64,000 bases of DNA from the NCBI GenBank assembly GCA_964409355.1, contig CAYPDC010000002.1, forward strand, positions 1-64,000, given 5' to 3'. Shown one piece after another: positions 34,376 to 43,215 of this stretch. Below the pieces are notes generated by a model. The model was not told the origin of the DNA and ran no database searches. It saw only the letters and a program-made list of their open reading frames with translations. The stretch's first letter is position 1. Each line of letters starts with the position of its first letter. The stretch comes from PCC-10605 sp964409355. Its GTDB lineage: Bacteria; Cyanobacteriota; Cyanobacteriia; Cyanobacteriales; Cyanobacteriaceae. A program made the translations under genes and the position numbers.

Positions 34376-36055
34376 ATGTCAATCGAAACAATTTACGGAA
34401 ATCTACAAGGATTAAAACCCAGTCAACTTAAACAATTACAAAAACTATACCATCAAAGAATAAGCGGCGATCGCATCTCCACTGTTGATTTAGCCGAAAG
34501 AATAGCCAGTATAAGCACTGAGTTAAAACAGCCCCTCAGCGTCTATTTAAACCGCCGTGGACAGGTGATCAGAGTAGGGGTTGGTACGCCCCGTCAAATA
34601 CAAATTCCTCCCCTAGAATTGCCCCGTTACGGTGAGCTGAGACTATCGGGCATTCGTTGCCTCAGCACCTCCTTAAAACCTACTCCTCCCAATGAAGCCA
34701 GTTTAACGGCGATGGTAAGACAGAGACTAGATGCCTTAGTTATCCTTACCCTCACTGGTAAAGGAGTAATGCGGAAAGGGGGAGGTGCGAGGGGTTTTGT
34801 GGAAAATGCTTATTTATGTCATTTATTACCAATTCAAGAGGGGGATAACTATTGGGATGTATCTCCTCCCCTCCCCTTAGAAGATATTATCGAGCAGGAT
34901 TTTCTCGATTTAGTCAACAATTTAGAGGCGGAATTTAGCCGAGAATTTGTCGCGCAAGAAGTGTCTCCTCAACAAGAGAGAGTCTTATTAGTAGGATTGC
35001 ACACAGGAAGCATGGATGAGCAAAAATTCCAAGATAATCTGCAAGAATTGGCTTTATTGGTGGATAGTGCAGGAGGAAAGGTATTGGCAACCATTGAACA
35101 AAAACGCTCTCACCCCCATCCTCAAACCCTCGTAGGTGCTGGAAAAGTGGAAGAAATTGCTTTACAAGTCCAGACTTTAGGCGCTAATCTGGTAGTGTTC
35201 GATCGAGACTTATCTCCTGCTCAGGTACGCAACCTAGAATTACAATTAGGTGTGAGAGTGGTCGATCGCACCGAAGTAATATTAGACATCTTTGCTCAAA
35301 GGGCGCAATCAAGGGCAGGTAAATTGCAAGTAGAGTTAGCCCAGTTAGAATATATGTTACCCAGATTAACGGGGAGAGGTCAAGCCATGTCCAGATTAGG
35401 GGGCGGAATTGGCACAAGAGGACCGGGAGAGACTAAACTAGAAACAGAAAGAAGGGCAATCCAAAAAAGAATTACTAGACTGCAACAGGAAGTAAATCAA
35501 CTGCAATGCCATCGCTCAAGACTGCGACAACAAAGACAAAGTCAGGAAATCATCACTGTTGCCATTGTCGGTTATACCAACGCAGGAAAATCGACTTTAA
35601 TTAATACCCTCACCAATGCGGATGTTTATACCGCAGACCAATTATTTGCTACCCTAGATCCTACCACCAGAAGACTAACTATCACCGATTCTCACACAGG
35701 CAAATCAGGTACATTATTAATGACTGACACGGTGGGATTCATTCACGAATTACCTCCTCCTCTGGTGGATTCTTTTCGGGCAACTTTAGAGGAAGTAACG
35801 GAAGCAGATGCCTTATTGCACGTTGTGGATTTATCTCATCCTGCTTGGGAAAGCCATATTCAATCAGTGAAAACCATTTTAGCAGATATGCCCCTTGCCC
35901 CTTCTATGGAGTTATTGGCGTTGAATAAAATCGATAAAGCTAAGAGTGAACATTTAACCATAGCAAAGGAAAAGTATCCCCAAGCCGTCTTTATTTCCGC
36001 CCAAGAAAGGCACGGTTTAACCACATTGCGCGATCGCCTCTTACAATTATGCTAG
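34376..36055 (+). CDS. hflX: GTPase HflX
   Basis: 559 residues. A ribosome-associated GTPase that splits stalled or hibernating 70S ribosomes. The N-terminal half carries the HflX domain (VLLVGLHTGS to DRTEVILDIFAQRA) and the glycine-rich GRGQAMSRLGGGIGTRGPGE; the G domain shows Walker A VGYTNAGKSTLINTL, DTVGFIHELPPPLV and NKID. An extra N-terminal region of about 190 residues is the longer cyanobacterial form. Degenerate copies of its last 108 bases occur at 40221-40327 and 42350-42420. Confidence 0.93.
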   Translation: MSIETIYGNLQGLKPSQLKQLQKLYHQRISGDRISTVDLAERIASISTELKQPLSVYLNRRGQVIRVGVGTPRQIQIPPLELPRYGELRLSGIRCLSTSLKPTPPNEASLTAMVRQRLDALVILTLTGKGVMRKGGGARGFVENAYLCHLLPIQEGDNYWDVSPPLPLEDIIEQDFLDLVNNLEAEFSREFVAQEVSPQQERVLLVGLHTGSMDEQKFQDNLQELALLVDSAGGKVLATIEQKRSHPHPQTLVGAGKVEEIALQVQTLGANLVVFDRDLSPAQVRNLELQLGVRVVDRTEVILDIFAQRAQSRAGKLQVELAQLEYMLPRLTGRGQAMSRLGGGIGTRGPGETKLETERRAIQKRITRLQQEVNQLQCHRSRLRQQRQSQEIITVAIVGYTNAGKSTLINTLTNADVYTADQLFATLDPTTRRLTITDSHTGKSGTLLMTDTVGFIHELPPPLVDSFRATLEEVTEADALLHVVDLSHPAWESHIQSVKTILADMPLAPSMELLALNKIDKAKSEHLTIAKEKYPQAVFISAQERHGLTTLRDRLLQLC

Positions 36056-36190
36056 TAAGCTAGTTTGTATCTAAGTCGTCTGGTTAAGGTAGGGAAAGGG
36101 TAAACGTTTTAGTCATTAAGGTAAGAAGTAAAAACTACTATTGCGAAAATCTGTTAAAATTATCGTATATACAAAACATATAGACAATTA

Positions 36191-36475
36191 ATGGAATTTG
36201 AATGGGATGAAAGCAAAAACCGACAAAACTTAAACAAACACGGTATTAGTTTTGAAGAAGCTAAAGAAATTTTCTTTGGAATTACTTTTAGTATTGTTGA
36301 TGAAAGATTCGACTATGGAGAAATAAGAGAAATTACCATTGGTGCGATCGATAGTTTTGTAATTGTTACTGTAGTTCACACCGAAAGAAACGGTAAAACT
36401 CGCCTCATTTCAGCTCGTAAAGCCACCCCTAAAGAAAGGAAAAAATATTATGAATATATCACCCAAGCGACTTAA
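36191..36475 (+). CDS. brnT: BrnT-family ribonuclease toxin
   Basis: 94 residues: FEWDESKNRQNLNKHGISFE, then FDYGEIREITIG and TRLISARKATPKERKKYYEY, the BrnT (RelE-fold) signature. It is encoded before its antitoxin and overlaps it by 26 bp, the normal brnTA order. Both genes look complete. Confidence 0.9.
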   Translation: MEFEWDESKNRQNLNKHGISFEEAKEIFFGITFSIVDERFDYGEIREITIGAIDSFVIVTVVHTERNGKTRLISARKATPKERKKYYEYITQAT

Positions 36476-36713
36476 AGAAATAGCAAATATTCCAGATGAT
36501 GCTATTGATACTTCAGATATTCCTGAATTAGATGATAGTTTCTGGGAAAAAGCGAAGATGGTACAACCTATCACTAAACAATCTATTTCCATTCGCCTTG
36601 ATAGCGATATTTTAGATTGGTTTAAAAGCCAAGGGAAGGGATACCAAACTTTTATTAATAATGTCCTTCGCACTTATGTTGAACATCAAAAAACTAAGAT
36701 CAATAATAAGTAA
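36450..36713 (+). CDS. brnA: BrnA-family antitoxin
   Basis: 87 residues. The N-terminal half is acidic (DDAIDTSDIPELDDSFWEKA) and neutralises the toxin; the C-terminal ribbon-helix-helix reads KQSISIRLDSDILDWFKSQG, followed by YQTFINNVLRTYV. RHH antitoxins repress their own promoter, here expected before 36191. Confidence 0.88.
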   Translation: MNISPKRLKEIANIPDDAIDTSDIPELDDSFWEKAKMVQPITKQSISIRLDSDILDWFKSQGKGYQTFINNVLRTYVEHQKTKINNK

Positions 36714-36762
36714 AAAGTAAGGATTAAGATAATATAATGTTATTAAGTAAAGCTGAATATAT

Positions 36763-37017
36763 ATGATAAATATCTATAAGTTACCATTAGTTTTAGAACC
36801 ACAACCCGAAGGCGGTTATACTATTACTTGTCCTTTATTGCCGAATTTAGTGACAGAAGTGGATAATTTAGAAGATGTGATACCAAACGTTTCGGATGCT
36901 TTAGCGGCAATCATTGAGGCGTATGAAGACTTAAATCAACCATTGCCTCCCATTTTACAACCGATGAGCGAAAAAGTTGCCCTTTGGACGGAAAGCCTGA
37001 TTCCCATTAGTGCATAA
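36763..37017 (+). CDS. hicB: HicB-type antitoxin, now without a complete partner
   Basis: 84 residues: PLVLEPQPEGGYTITCPLLP, NLVTEVDNLEDVIPNVSDAL and the IEAYEDLNQPLPP tail are HicB. Its stop overlaps an ATG (TAATG) that opens a HicA frame of only 13 codons, so the cognate toxin is lost. Confidence 0.8.
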   Translation: MINIYKLPLVLEPQPEGGYTITCPLLPNLVTEVDNLEDVIPNVSDALAAIIEAYEDLNQPLPPILQPMSEKVALWTESLIPISA

Positions 37018-37058
37018 TGAAATATCAAGAAATTATCACAAAATTGAAAAATATCTAA
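37017..37058 (+). pseudogene. hicA: hicA remnant (13 codons)
   Basis: MKYQEIITKLKNI followed by TAA matches the first residues of cyanobacterial HicA toxins (MKYREV..KLK). The coding sequence then gives way to palindromic repeat DNA. The TAATG overlap with hicB shows the original operon arrangement. Confidence 0.6.
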
Positions 37059-37085
37059 TAGACTTCTCCAATAATAGGCATTTTA

Positions 37086-37231
37086 AGGGCTAAAGCCCTT
37101 ACTACGAGCCAAAGAAAAATAATTTATGGAGATGTCTAATTCTTAATTTAATATTCCAGAGGTGCGTGCAGCGTAGCTGTGCCTTTGGCATCGCATCTTC
37201 CCATTATGTTTGTAGTAAGTGCTTTAGCACT
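37086..37231. repeat. Inverted pair of palindromic repeats
   Basis: AGGGCTAAAGCCCT followed by TACTAC at 37086-37105 and, in the opposite orientation, GTAGTA then AGTGCTTTAGCACT at 37213-37231. The arms differ at paired positions (GGGC/GCCC versus GTGC/GCAC), so the hairpin is kept. Between them is repeat DNA with a HIP1-like core. This replaced the body of hicA. Confidence 0.6.
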
Positions 37232-37279
37232 TTTTATCTGGTAGGGCGATCGCACCCCACCATTTTTACTCTCTCAAAA

Positions 37280-38609
37280 CTATTTAGCTGTCACAACTCT
37301 TATTGCAGTCATGGCTTTCGCGCTTACACGGGCTACTGGCTTATCATCTGGAATGGGTGGCATAGGAGGAATACTATTTTGAGAAGGAAGTTTAAAACTC
37401 AAAGTTAATTCCTTCGGAATCGATAACCCAAAAGCAATGGCAAAACGATGAAAATGTTTAGCATTAATTCCATTCATATCAAAGTTATTTTTGTCTATTT
37501 TAACTCCAGACGAAACTTCTTGCTTTAAGGGTTTTTGACTTTTGATGATTAAACGATCTAAATCCTCTACAATAGACGTATCAGGATCAATTAATTGACT
37601 TTGAATAATTTGTTGATCTAGTTTAGACTCTAATTGAACATCATTAATAATAGCCTCAATACCTAAAATAGGGGCAAAGGCATTTTGACAGTTAATTTCT
37701 GGTACATTGCTACCCTGTTTCTGATAATAAAAATAGCAGAATTCCGTTGTGCCTCCACCAATATCCACATACAAAAGATAACCATTTTGAGCCTGATTTG
37801 AAGTAGCATAAGCAAAAGCACCAGCACCCACTTCAGATGTCACCTTATAAAGAATATTTTGATTCTGAATATCCTCTTTTAATTGAGGTTTCAATTTTTG
37901 ACAAAGAGATTGTAAATCAGGTAATTTTAAAGAATCTAAGTGTTTTTCATCTTCACATAACAATCTTGCCAATAATAACACTTTCTCACAACGGGCATTA
38001 GATAAAGAATCCAAATACTGCACAGGCGCACCTAAGTTGACACACCAATTCAAATTATCAACATCTAAATCCTTTTGATATTTATTAACAAACCAATCCT
38101 GAGTTCTGACAATTACTTTAGCAAGAAAATAAGCGGATAAAATTTCAATATTTTCAACCTCATTGAGATTTGTTTTCTGCCAGTGAGCAAGTTGCCCAAA
38201 AAAGACAGTTGTATCGCCCTTACTTTTCTCAAATTTATCTAACCCCGACTTCGATTCGACTATTTCTAATAATCTAATACCTTGAGATAACTTATCTTCC
38301 TCTTCCTCCGTTAAAGACAAGTATTTATCTAAATCGATTTCTGCTAAACGCATTTTCAGAAAGGCAACGTCTAAAGAGTCTTTTTGCTTTCTTTTTTCGT
38401 ATTCCGATTCCGTTAAGCCACCAAATAAAGTACCATCTTTATCGATACCCACTTTACTTATTAAAAAATTTTCTGTGATTTCTTTAGTGGAATTATCAAA
38501 AGTTACAATTTCTGACTTGTTACTTTCCCTCAACCTTACGCATACTTTTGTATAACTTGTACCAAAATCCAGTCCGATGATTACGTCAAGTTTTTTTTTG
38601 GTAAGACAT
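37280..38609 (-). CDS. Actin/Hsp70-superfamily ATPase-like protein, 5' end out of frame at an A9 run
   Basis: The main frame (417 codons from 38533) contains LLYVDIGGGTTEFCYF, the phosphate-2 motif of the actin/Hsp70 fold. The phosphate-1 motif is found upstream, VIIGLDFGTSYTKVCVRL, in the same frame but without a start codon. The nearest ATG, at 38609, reads MSYQK and then meets nine A residues (38591-38599 as T on the plus strand); with eight A's it would join LDVIIGLDFGTSY exactly. So the gene is full length except for one extra base. Otherwise there is no domain I can name; the N-terminal half is rich in charged helices. Function unknown. The next gene upstream on this strand is 70 bp away. 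Confidence 0.7.
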
Positions 38610-38679
38610 AGATATTTAATTCTCTGTAGATTTCCAAATATATTTAACTCTTTAAAATAATATTATAATTCAAAACAGT

Positions 38680-40182
38680 CTATTTTAGATAAATCAAACC
38701 TGCACTAATATTTATTCCCCCCATCGGGGTGATTTTTTCTTCCCATCTTAAGTAATCATCATAATAATCAGGTATTTGATTAACTTGATAGATAGCATCC
38801 ATAGGATTTTTTCCTTCCCGACTGGCAAACTCAATTAATTCTTGTGCGATCGCACTTTCTAATAATGTTTTATCTTCTAAATTAATAACTTGATAAATTA
38901 GACAATTAGTTTTATTTTGAGCAAGAAAATATACGCTATAAAAATAATTACCTTTTGTTAAAGTGGATAAAGTTTTAATCTTTTTAACTTCACCTATTTC
39001 TAAATTAATGGCACACACTGGCACAAAAGATAAATGTTTTAATTCTAAAGGATTTACTAACCATTTAATTAGAGGATGTTCTAAATCAATAAACTCGACA
39101 CAAGGAGGAATTTTAGAAGGTTTTTCCGCAAAATTAAAGATACATTTACATTCATGATCTGTTAAAAATGTTCTTAATCTTGGCTGAAATTGCTCACAAA
39201 AATCCTTTAAATCTCCTTGGGCAGAATCAGATAATTTAATTTTCAAAATGTCTTTAAATTGATCTTCATCTTCTATTTGTTCAGCTATAGTTCCTCCGTA
39301 CTGTAATTCTAAGCTATCAATTACAAATGTCATTAACTCTTTAGTATTTATTCTAACTTTTTCTCTTGTTTCAATTAGTGATAAATTAGAATCTTCCTCT
39401 TGTTTTAATTTAGTTAAAAAATTAATAAAATTATCATTTTGTTCTACTTTACCCAAGAGGGTTAATATTTCATTGTTAATGTCTTGATGAAAAATAATTA
39501 AGTTTTGCTGATAATCAGATATTTTTTTTGCTATTTGATAAGTGGGACTTTCTTTATTTTTAAGAGCATTAATGATCCCATAGAATACTATCTCTTGAAA
39601 ATAATCATTATAACTTTTAAAGAAAATATCTAATTTTTTATCATTATTTTTACTGCTTAAAATTGACTGTAAAGAAAGAATATAAACATTACAATCACCA
39701 TTTATATTATCATTTATGGTGGGTAAATCTAATAACTCTTTCAAGAATAATTCTTGATATTTGATATTTTCTTGAGTTAAATTAGTGATTAATTTTTGTT
39801 TTATCTCTTGCTTTGAAAGATAAATAATTAATAGCCTTTTTCTTGAATTAAGATTAAGATTTATAGAACAATAAAAAGATAATTTTTCCCGTGATAATTT
39901 AATTTTGTAAAAAGATAAAATTTGTCTAAGAATAAGATGAGAACTAAAAGCTAACTTCTCTTTAATAATATCTTTAATTGTTTCTTCTTGGGGACAATAT
40001 TTAAGTTCGTCCACAGGTACTTTAATAATTTTATTATCTCCAAATTTAATAGTAGCAGTTAAACCATAACCTCCTATTTGTTCAACTTTTCCGATGGTTT
40101 TACCGTACAATCCCCCTCTTATTTTTCTTACTCTTTGATCAGGTATTTCTGGATTCCAATTAAGTTGTTTTAATTGATTCAT
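38680..40182 (-). CDS. Unrecognised large protein with SH3-like start and helicase-C-terminal-like end
   Basis: About 500 residues from the ATG at 40182 (frame open to 40227). Residues 15-65, VRKIRGGLYGKTIGKVEQIG and then KFGDNKIIKVPVDELKYCP, look like an SH3-like barrel. Residues 60-340 are mostly charged helices without known motifs. The last 150 residues, with VEFIDLEHPLIKWLVNP and later LLESAIAQELIEFASREG, remind me of the C-terminal region of SNF2/RapA-type helicases, but the helicase motifs (Walker A, DExx) are absent. It pairs with the actin/Hsp70-like gene downstream. I do not know the function. Confidence 0.6.
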   Translation of the reverse strand: MNQLKQLNWNPEIPDQRVRKIRGGLYGKTIGKVEQIGGYGLTATIKFGDNKIIKVPVDELKYCPQEETIKDIIKEKLAFSSHLILRQILSFYKIKLSREKLSFYCSINLNLNSRKRLLIIYLSKQEIKQKLITNLTQENIKYQELFLKELLDLPTINDNINGDCNVYILSLQSILSSKNNDKKLDIFFKSYNDYFQEIVFYGIINALKNKESPTYQIAKKISDYQQNLIIFHQDINNEILTLLGKVEQNDNFINFLTKLKQEEDSNLSLIETREKVRINTKELMTFVIDSLELQYGGTIAEQIEDEDQFKDILKIKLSDSAQGDLKDFCEQFQPRLRTFLTDHECKCIFNFAEKPSKIPPCVEFIDLEHPLIKWLVNPLELKHLSFVPVCAINLEIGEVKKIKTLSTLTKGNYFYSVYFLAQNKTNCLIYQVINLEDKTLLESAIAQELIEFASREGKNPMDAIYQVNQIPDYYDDYLRWEEKITPMGGINISAGLIYLK

Positions 40183-40220
40183 ATTCTCTATATCTTCTAA
40201 AATGTAAAATAGAACGCTAG

Positions 40221-40327
40221 TGAACATTTAACCATAGGGAAGGAAAAATATCCCCAAGCCGTCTTTATTTTCACCCAAAACGTCATGATTTAACGGCATT
40301 GTGCGATCTGCTCTTACAATTATGCTA
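40221..40327 (+). pseudogene. Degenerate copy of the hflX 3' end (copy 2)
   Basis: TGAACATTTAACCATAG..AA, then ATATCCCCAAGCCGTCTTTA and CTCTTACAATTATGCTA align base for base with hflX 35947-36054, with scattered mismatches. It sits just upstream of the 500-residue protein gene, and overlaps the last bases of its longest open frame. It is followed directly by an IS-end relic. Confidence 0.8.
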
Positions 40328-40365
40328 TTGACACTCCCATACCGTTGATGCGATGGGATTCTTAG
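40328..40365. mobile_element. Solo IS200/IS605-type end, copy c
   Basis: TTGACACTCCCATACCGTTG then GCGATGGGATTCTTA: CCCAT pairs with ATGGG. It has the same TTGACACTC...GATTCT frame as the relics at 27931 and 30092. No transposase remains next to it. Confidence 0.5.
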
Positions 40366-40426
40366 TTCACAACCCGAGGGGCGCTATACTGAAGATTTTG
40401 TTATTGTGAAATTCAACGGGGGTTTT

Positions 40427-41167
40427 TCATTCACATTTCAAGATAAAATTTACAATCAAATCTGATAAACCTTCAATTTCTTTTAGCGGAGATAATAAAA
40501 CTAATTCACTGTCTATCTCTCTTTGTAACTGCTTCACCCCAAGTGCGATCGCATCTATGATTTTACCGTGAAAAAGAAAATAGGGAAGGATAGTAATTTT
40601 GTGAGGATGATGAGAGGCTAATTGAGTTATAATAGTGCTTAAATTAGGTTCGATCGACCAATAAGCAACAGTGGCGTTAATTTTCTCCCCCAGACTCTCG
40701 ATTTCTTCATTTCCCCCCTTTAAACTTGTACCATGACAAAAAAGAATCCGACTATCTCCTCCCGATTTTTCATACTCACCCCTCAATAAAGATATGACAT
40801 GATCACTTTTACCCAAATGAGGCATGATTTCCATATTTATCAAAGAATGTTGACGGGCAATTTCAACTTCTGAAGGAATATCCTCCACAACGTGAGTACC
40901 CGATAATAAAAATAGGGGTAAAATATTCAGCTTTTTACAACCCTTATTAACTAATTTTTGCCCAAAGTCGATTATTTTATCGGATAAAGACTGTTTTCCC
41001 AACTCTAAATAAGCCGTTTCCAAAAGAGACGAAATCCCCAATAAACTTAATTTTTGACGAATAGCAATAACCAAATCTTGCAACTGTTTCCCATACAAAG
41101 GATTTCGGCTACCATGCACCACCATAAGATAAGCAGAAGAATCGATAATATTACTAAAATCACTCAT
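40427..41167 (-). CDS. cbiX: CbiX/SirB-type chelatase (sirohydrochlorin cobalto/ferrochelatase family)
   Basis: 246 residues, two CbiX-like halves. The first has the metal-binding MVVHGSRNP and LFLLSGTHVVEDIPSE histidines; the second repeats the fold with ILFCHGTSLKGG and ILPYFLFHGKI. It inserts Co2+ or Fe2+ into sirohydrochlorin for B12 or siroheme; which metal is used cannot be told. The gene lies between an IS-end relic and repeat-rich DNA. Confidence 0.85.
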   Translation of the reverse strand: MSDFSNIIDSSAYLMVVHGSRNPLYGKQLQDLVIAIRQKLSLLGISSLLETAYLELGKQSLSDKIIDFGQKLVNKGCKKLNILPLFLLSGTHVVEDIPSEVEIARQHSLINMEIMPHLGKSDHVISLLRGEYEKSGGDSRILFCHGTSLKGGNEEIESLGEKINATVAYWSIEPNLSTIITQLASHHPHKITILPYFLFHGKIIDAIALGVKQLQREIDSELVLLSPLKEIEGLSDLIVNFILKCE

Positions 41168-41606
41168 GGTCGAAATTATAATTATGCTCGGTAACGGAAT
41201 ACAAAATTTTATAGTAACATGAAATCATCACTACTCCCCTTGGTCGGATTATACTCTCGCTAACTACAATTTATGAGTAATGAGTAATTGTCTCATTTCA
41301 AGGGGGAGATGCGATCGCACCACCCATTGAAATGTATTCAGATACATGAAAAGATTATAAATTATTCATTTCTGTAATAATTTTCATAATAGTTATTTGC
41401 CGTCAAAAACTAATTGACAATAGATAAATAGGAAGTATTGATAATACTATACCTGATCGAGCTGACTGGTACAGACAATTATCAAAAGGATACCCTAGAA
41501 TCTTAGGAGTAGAAATTAAAATAAAGACGGAAACTCGATCGAACTTTAATTCTCAGCAAATTACATTATCATTAAAATAGTTTATTCCATCAAGCAGGGC
41601 AAAATT
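41168..41606. other. Intergenic region with repeats and a possible gene remnant
   Basis: Contains GAGTAAT heptamers (about 41274-41288), a TTTCAAGGGGGAGATGCGAT segment resembling 11480-11510, and from about 41450 to 41579 an open frame without start: IPDRADWYRQLSKGYPRILG, then EIKIKTETRS and a stop. This could be the C-terminus of a lost gene, family unknown. Confidence 0.4.
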
Positions 41607-42233
41607 ATGACAGCTAAAATCCTTCAAAAACCTAGTGAAAATTTAACTCCAAAAAGCTATTATACTCCCGAAGAATATCTAGCTTTTGAGGAGAATTCTG
41701 AATTTAAACACGAGTATAGAAATGGAGAAATAGTACCCATGACAGGAGGAACAACTAATCATAACGAAATTGCTGGAAATTTTTACTCTTATTTAAAAAT
41801 CGCTCTCAAAGGACAAAATTATCGAGTTTTTTTTGCTGATGTTCGTCTTTGGATACCTCGCTATCGTCAATATACCTATCCTGATGTCATGGTAATTCAA
41901 GGTAAACCTGTTTATGAAGGAAAAGGCAAAACAACGGTAACAAATCCTATCTTAATTATGGAAGTTCTCTCAAAATCTACTCAAGATTACGACAAAGGAA
42001 CTAAGTTTGACTATTATCGTTCTATTCCTGAGTTACTGGAATATATTTTAATTGATCAATATCAATATCATGTTCAAAAATTTACTAAAAATACTGATAA
42101 TAATTGGGTTTTAGGGGACTTTGAGAAGCTAGAAAATATGGTAAATTTAGAGTCATTAAAATTGCAAATTTTCTTAAAAGATTTATATGATAATGTTGAG
42201 GTTAACGATTCAGAAGACAACAAAGGAATATAA
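41607..42233 (+). CDS. Uma2 (DUF820) family PD-(D/E)XK nuclease-like protein
   Basis: 208 residues. Family core: YTPEEYLAFEENSEFKHEYR, NGEIVPMTGGTTNHNEIAGN, YTYPDVMVIQG and ILIMEVLSKSTQDYDKGTKF, including the D and ExK-like positions of the fold. Uma2 genes are highly multiplied in cyanobacteria and spread with small mobile elements; biological role unknown. A good RBS is not obvious. A second, chimeric Uma2 pseudogene lies at 57.4 kb. Confidence 0.85.
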   Translation: MTAKILQKPSENLTPKSYYTPEEYLAFEENSEFKHEYRNGEIVPMTGGTTNHNEIAGNFYSYLKIALKGQNYRVFFADVRLWIPRYRQYTYPDVMVIQGKPVYEGKGKTTVTNPILIMEVLSKSTQDYDKGTKFDYYRSIPELLEYILIDQYQYHVQKFTKNTDNNWVLGDFEKLENMVNLESLKLQIFLKDLYDNVEVNDSEDNKGI

Positions 42234-42349
42234 TCATTTTATAGAATAAATAAAAAAAACATTAAAATATATCAGAAACTTTTTAGAAGTATTTAGATAA
42301 CGATCGAACTTTGCGCGATCATTGATCTAAAAGTCGATCGATAAAGAAG

Positions 42350-42420
42350 ACAAACACCATCTTTATTTCCCCCCAACAACTTCATGATTGAACCTCATGG
42401 TGCGATCGGCTCTTAAAATA
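42350..42420 (+). pseudogene. Degenerate copy of the hflX 3' end (copy 3)
   Basis: CATCTTTATTTCCCCCCAA, TTCATGATTGAACCTCATGG and TGCGATCGGCTCTTA follow the same order as hflX and the 40221 copy. It shares TCATGATT and GTGCGATC.GCTC with the 40221 copy rather than with hflX, so it is closer to that copy. Confidence 0.6.
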
Positions 42421-42459
42421 TTGAATGAAATTAATTAAACTATATTCACGAAGAAGGTT

Positions 42460-43209
42460 TTAAAGGCGGTTGATGTCTTTATTTGAGCCTATTACTACCA
42501 TTGATAAGCCTTTGGTTAAGACAAACTGTGGCGGAGGATTGATAATAAATTTGTCGTCATTACCAACGGCTAAAACGTTTAAGCCATAACGACTACGAAA
42601 TTTCATTTCTGCGAGGGTTTTACCGTCAAATTCTTCGGGAATGGCGATTTCTACGATGCTATTATCGGGATCTAGTTCAAACCTGTCTAAGATTCCGGGT
42701 TTGGTTAGGGTATATGCTAGTTCGCATCCTGCTTCATATTCTGGATAAACCACTAAGTCAGCACCTACTTTTTTTAACAGTTTTCCATGGGTTTCTGAGG
42801 AGGCTTTGGCAACTACATACTTCACCCCTGCTTCTTTAAGATTGAGGGTGGTGATAATGCTTTCTTCTAAATAATTACCGATGGCAACTATGACGGTATC
42901 GAGTTCTAGGATTCCCGCTTCTTTTAAAGCACTAGCTTCGGTACAATCTAAACGAACGGCACTAGATGCGATTTTATCGGTTAATGCTTGGGCGACTAAT
43001 TTTTCCTCGACATCTGCTCCTAGGACATCATAACCCATGTTATATAGAGTCTGACAAACGGCTCGTCCAAATCTTCCTAAGCCGATAACGGCAAATTGAC
43101 GAGTCTCTTTTCTTAGGTTATTTAAGAATTTGAGTGAACCTAAGTCTAAGTTAAAAAAGGTTCTAAATCTCTGATAATTATCAAATTGGGTTTGTTTATT
43201 TTCCGTCAT
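42460..43209 (-). CDS. ktrA: K+ uptake regulatory subunit KtrA (RCK protein)
   Basis: 249 residues, cytosolic. The RCK_N Rossmann domain has FAVIGLGRFGRAVCQTLYNM and the acidic DVLGADVEEK strand end for nucleotide binding; the RCK_C domain (about 170-245) follows. It gates KtrB in response to nucleotides. The N-terminus is about 30 residues longer than in Bacillus KtrA. Six bp downstream of ktrB on the same strand: one operon. Confidence 0.92.
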   Translation of the reverse strand: MTENKQTQFDNYQRFRTFFNLDLGSLKFLNNLRKETRQFAVIGLGRFGRAVCQTLYNMGYDVLGADVEEKLVAQALTDKIASSAVRLDCTEASALKEAGILELDTVIVAIGNYLEESIITTLNLKEAGVKYVVAKASSETHGKLLKKVGADLVVYPEYEAGCELAYTLTKPGILDRFELDPDNSIVEIAIPEEFDGKTLAEMKFRSRYGLNVLAVGNDDKFIINPPPQFVLTKGLSMVVIGSNKDINRL

Positions 43210-43215
43210 GGCTTT

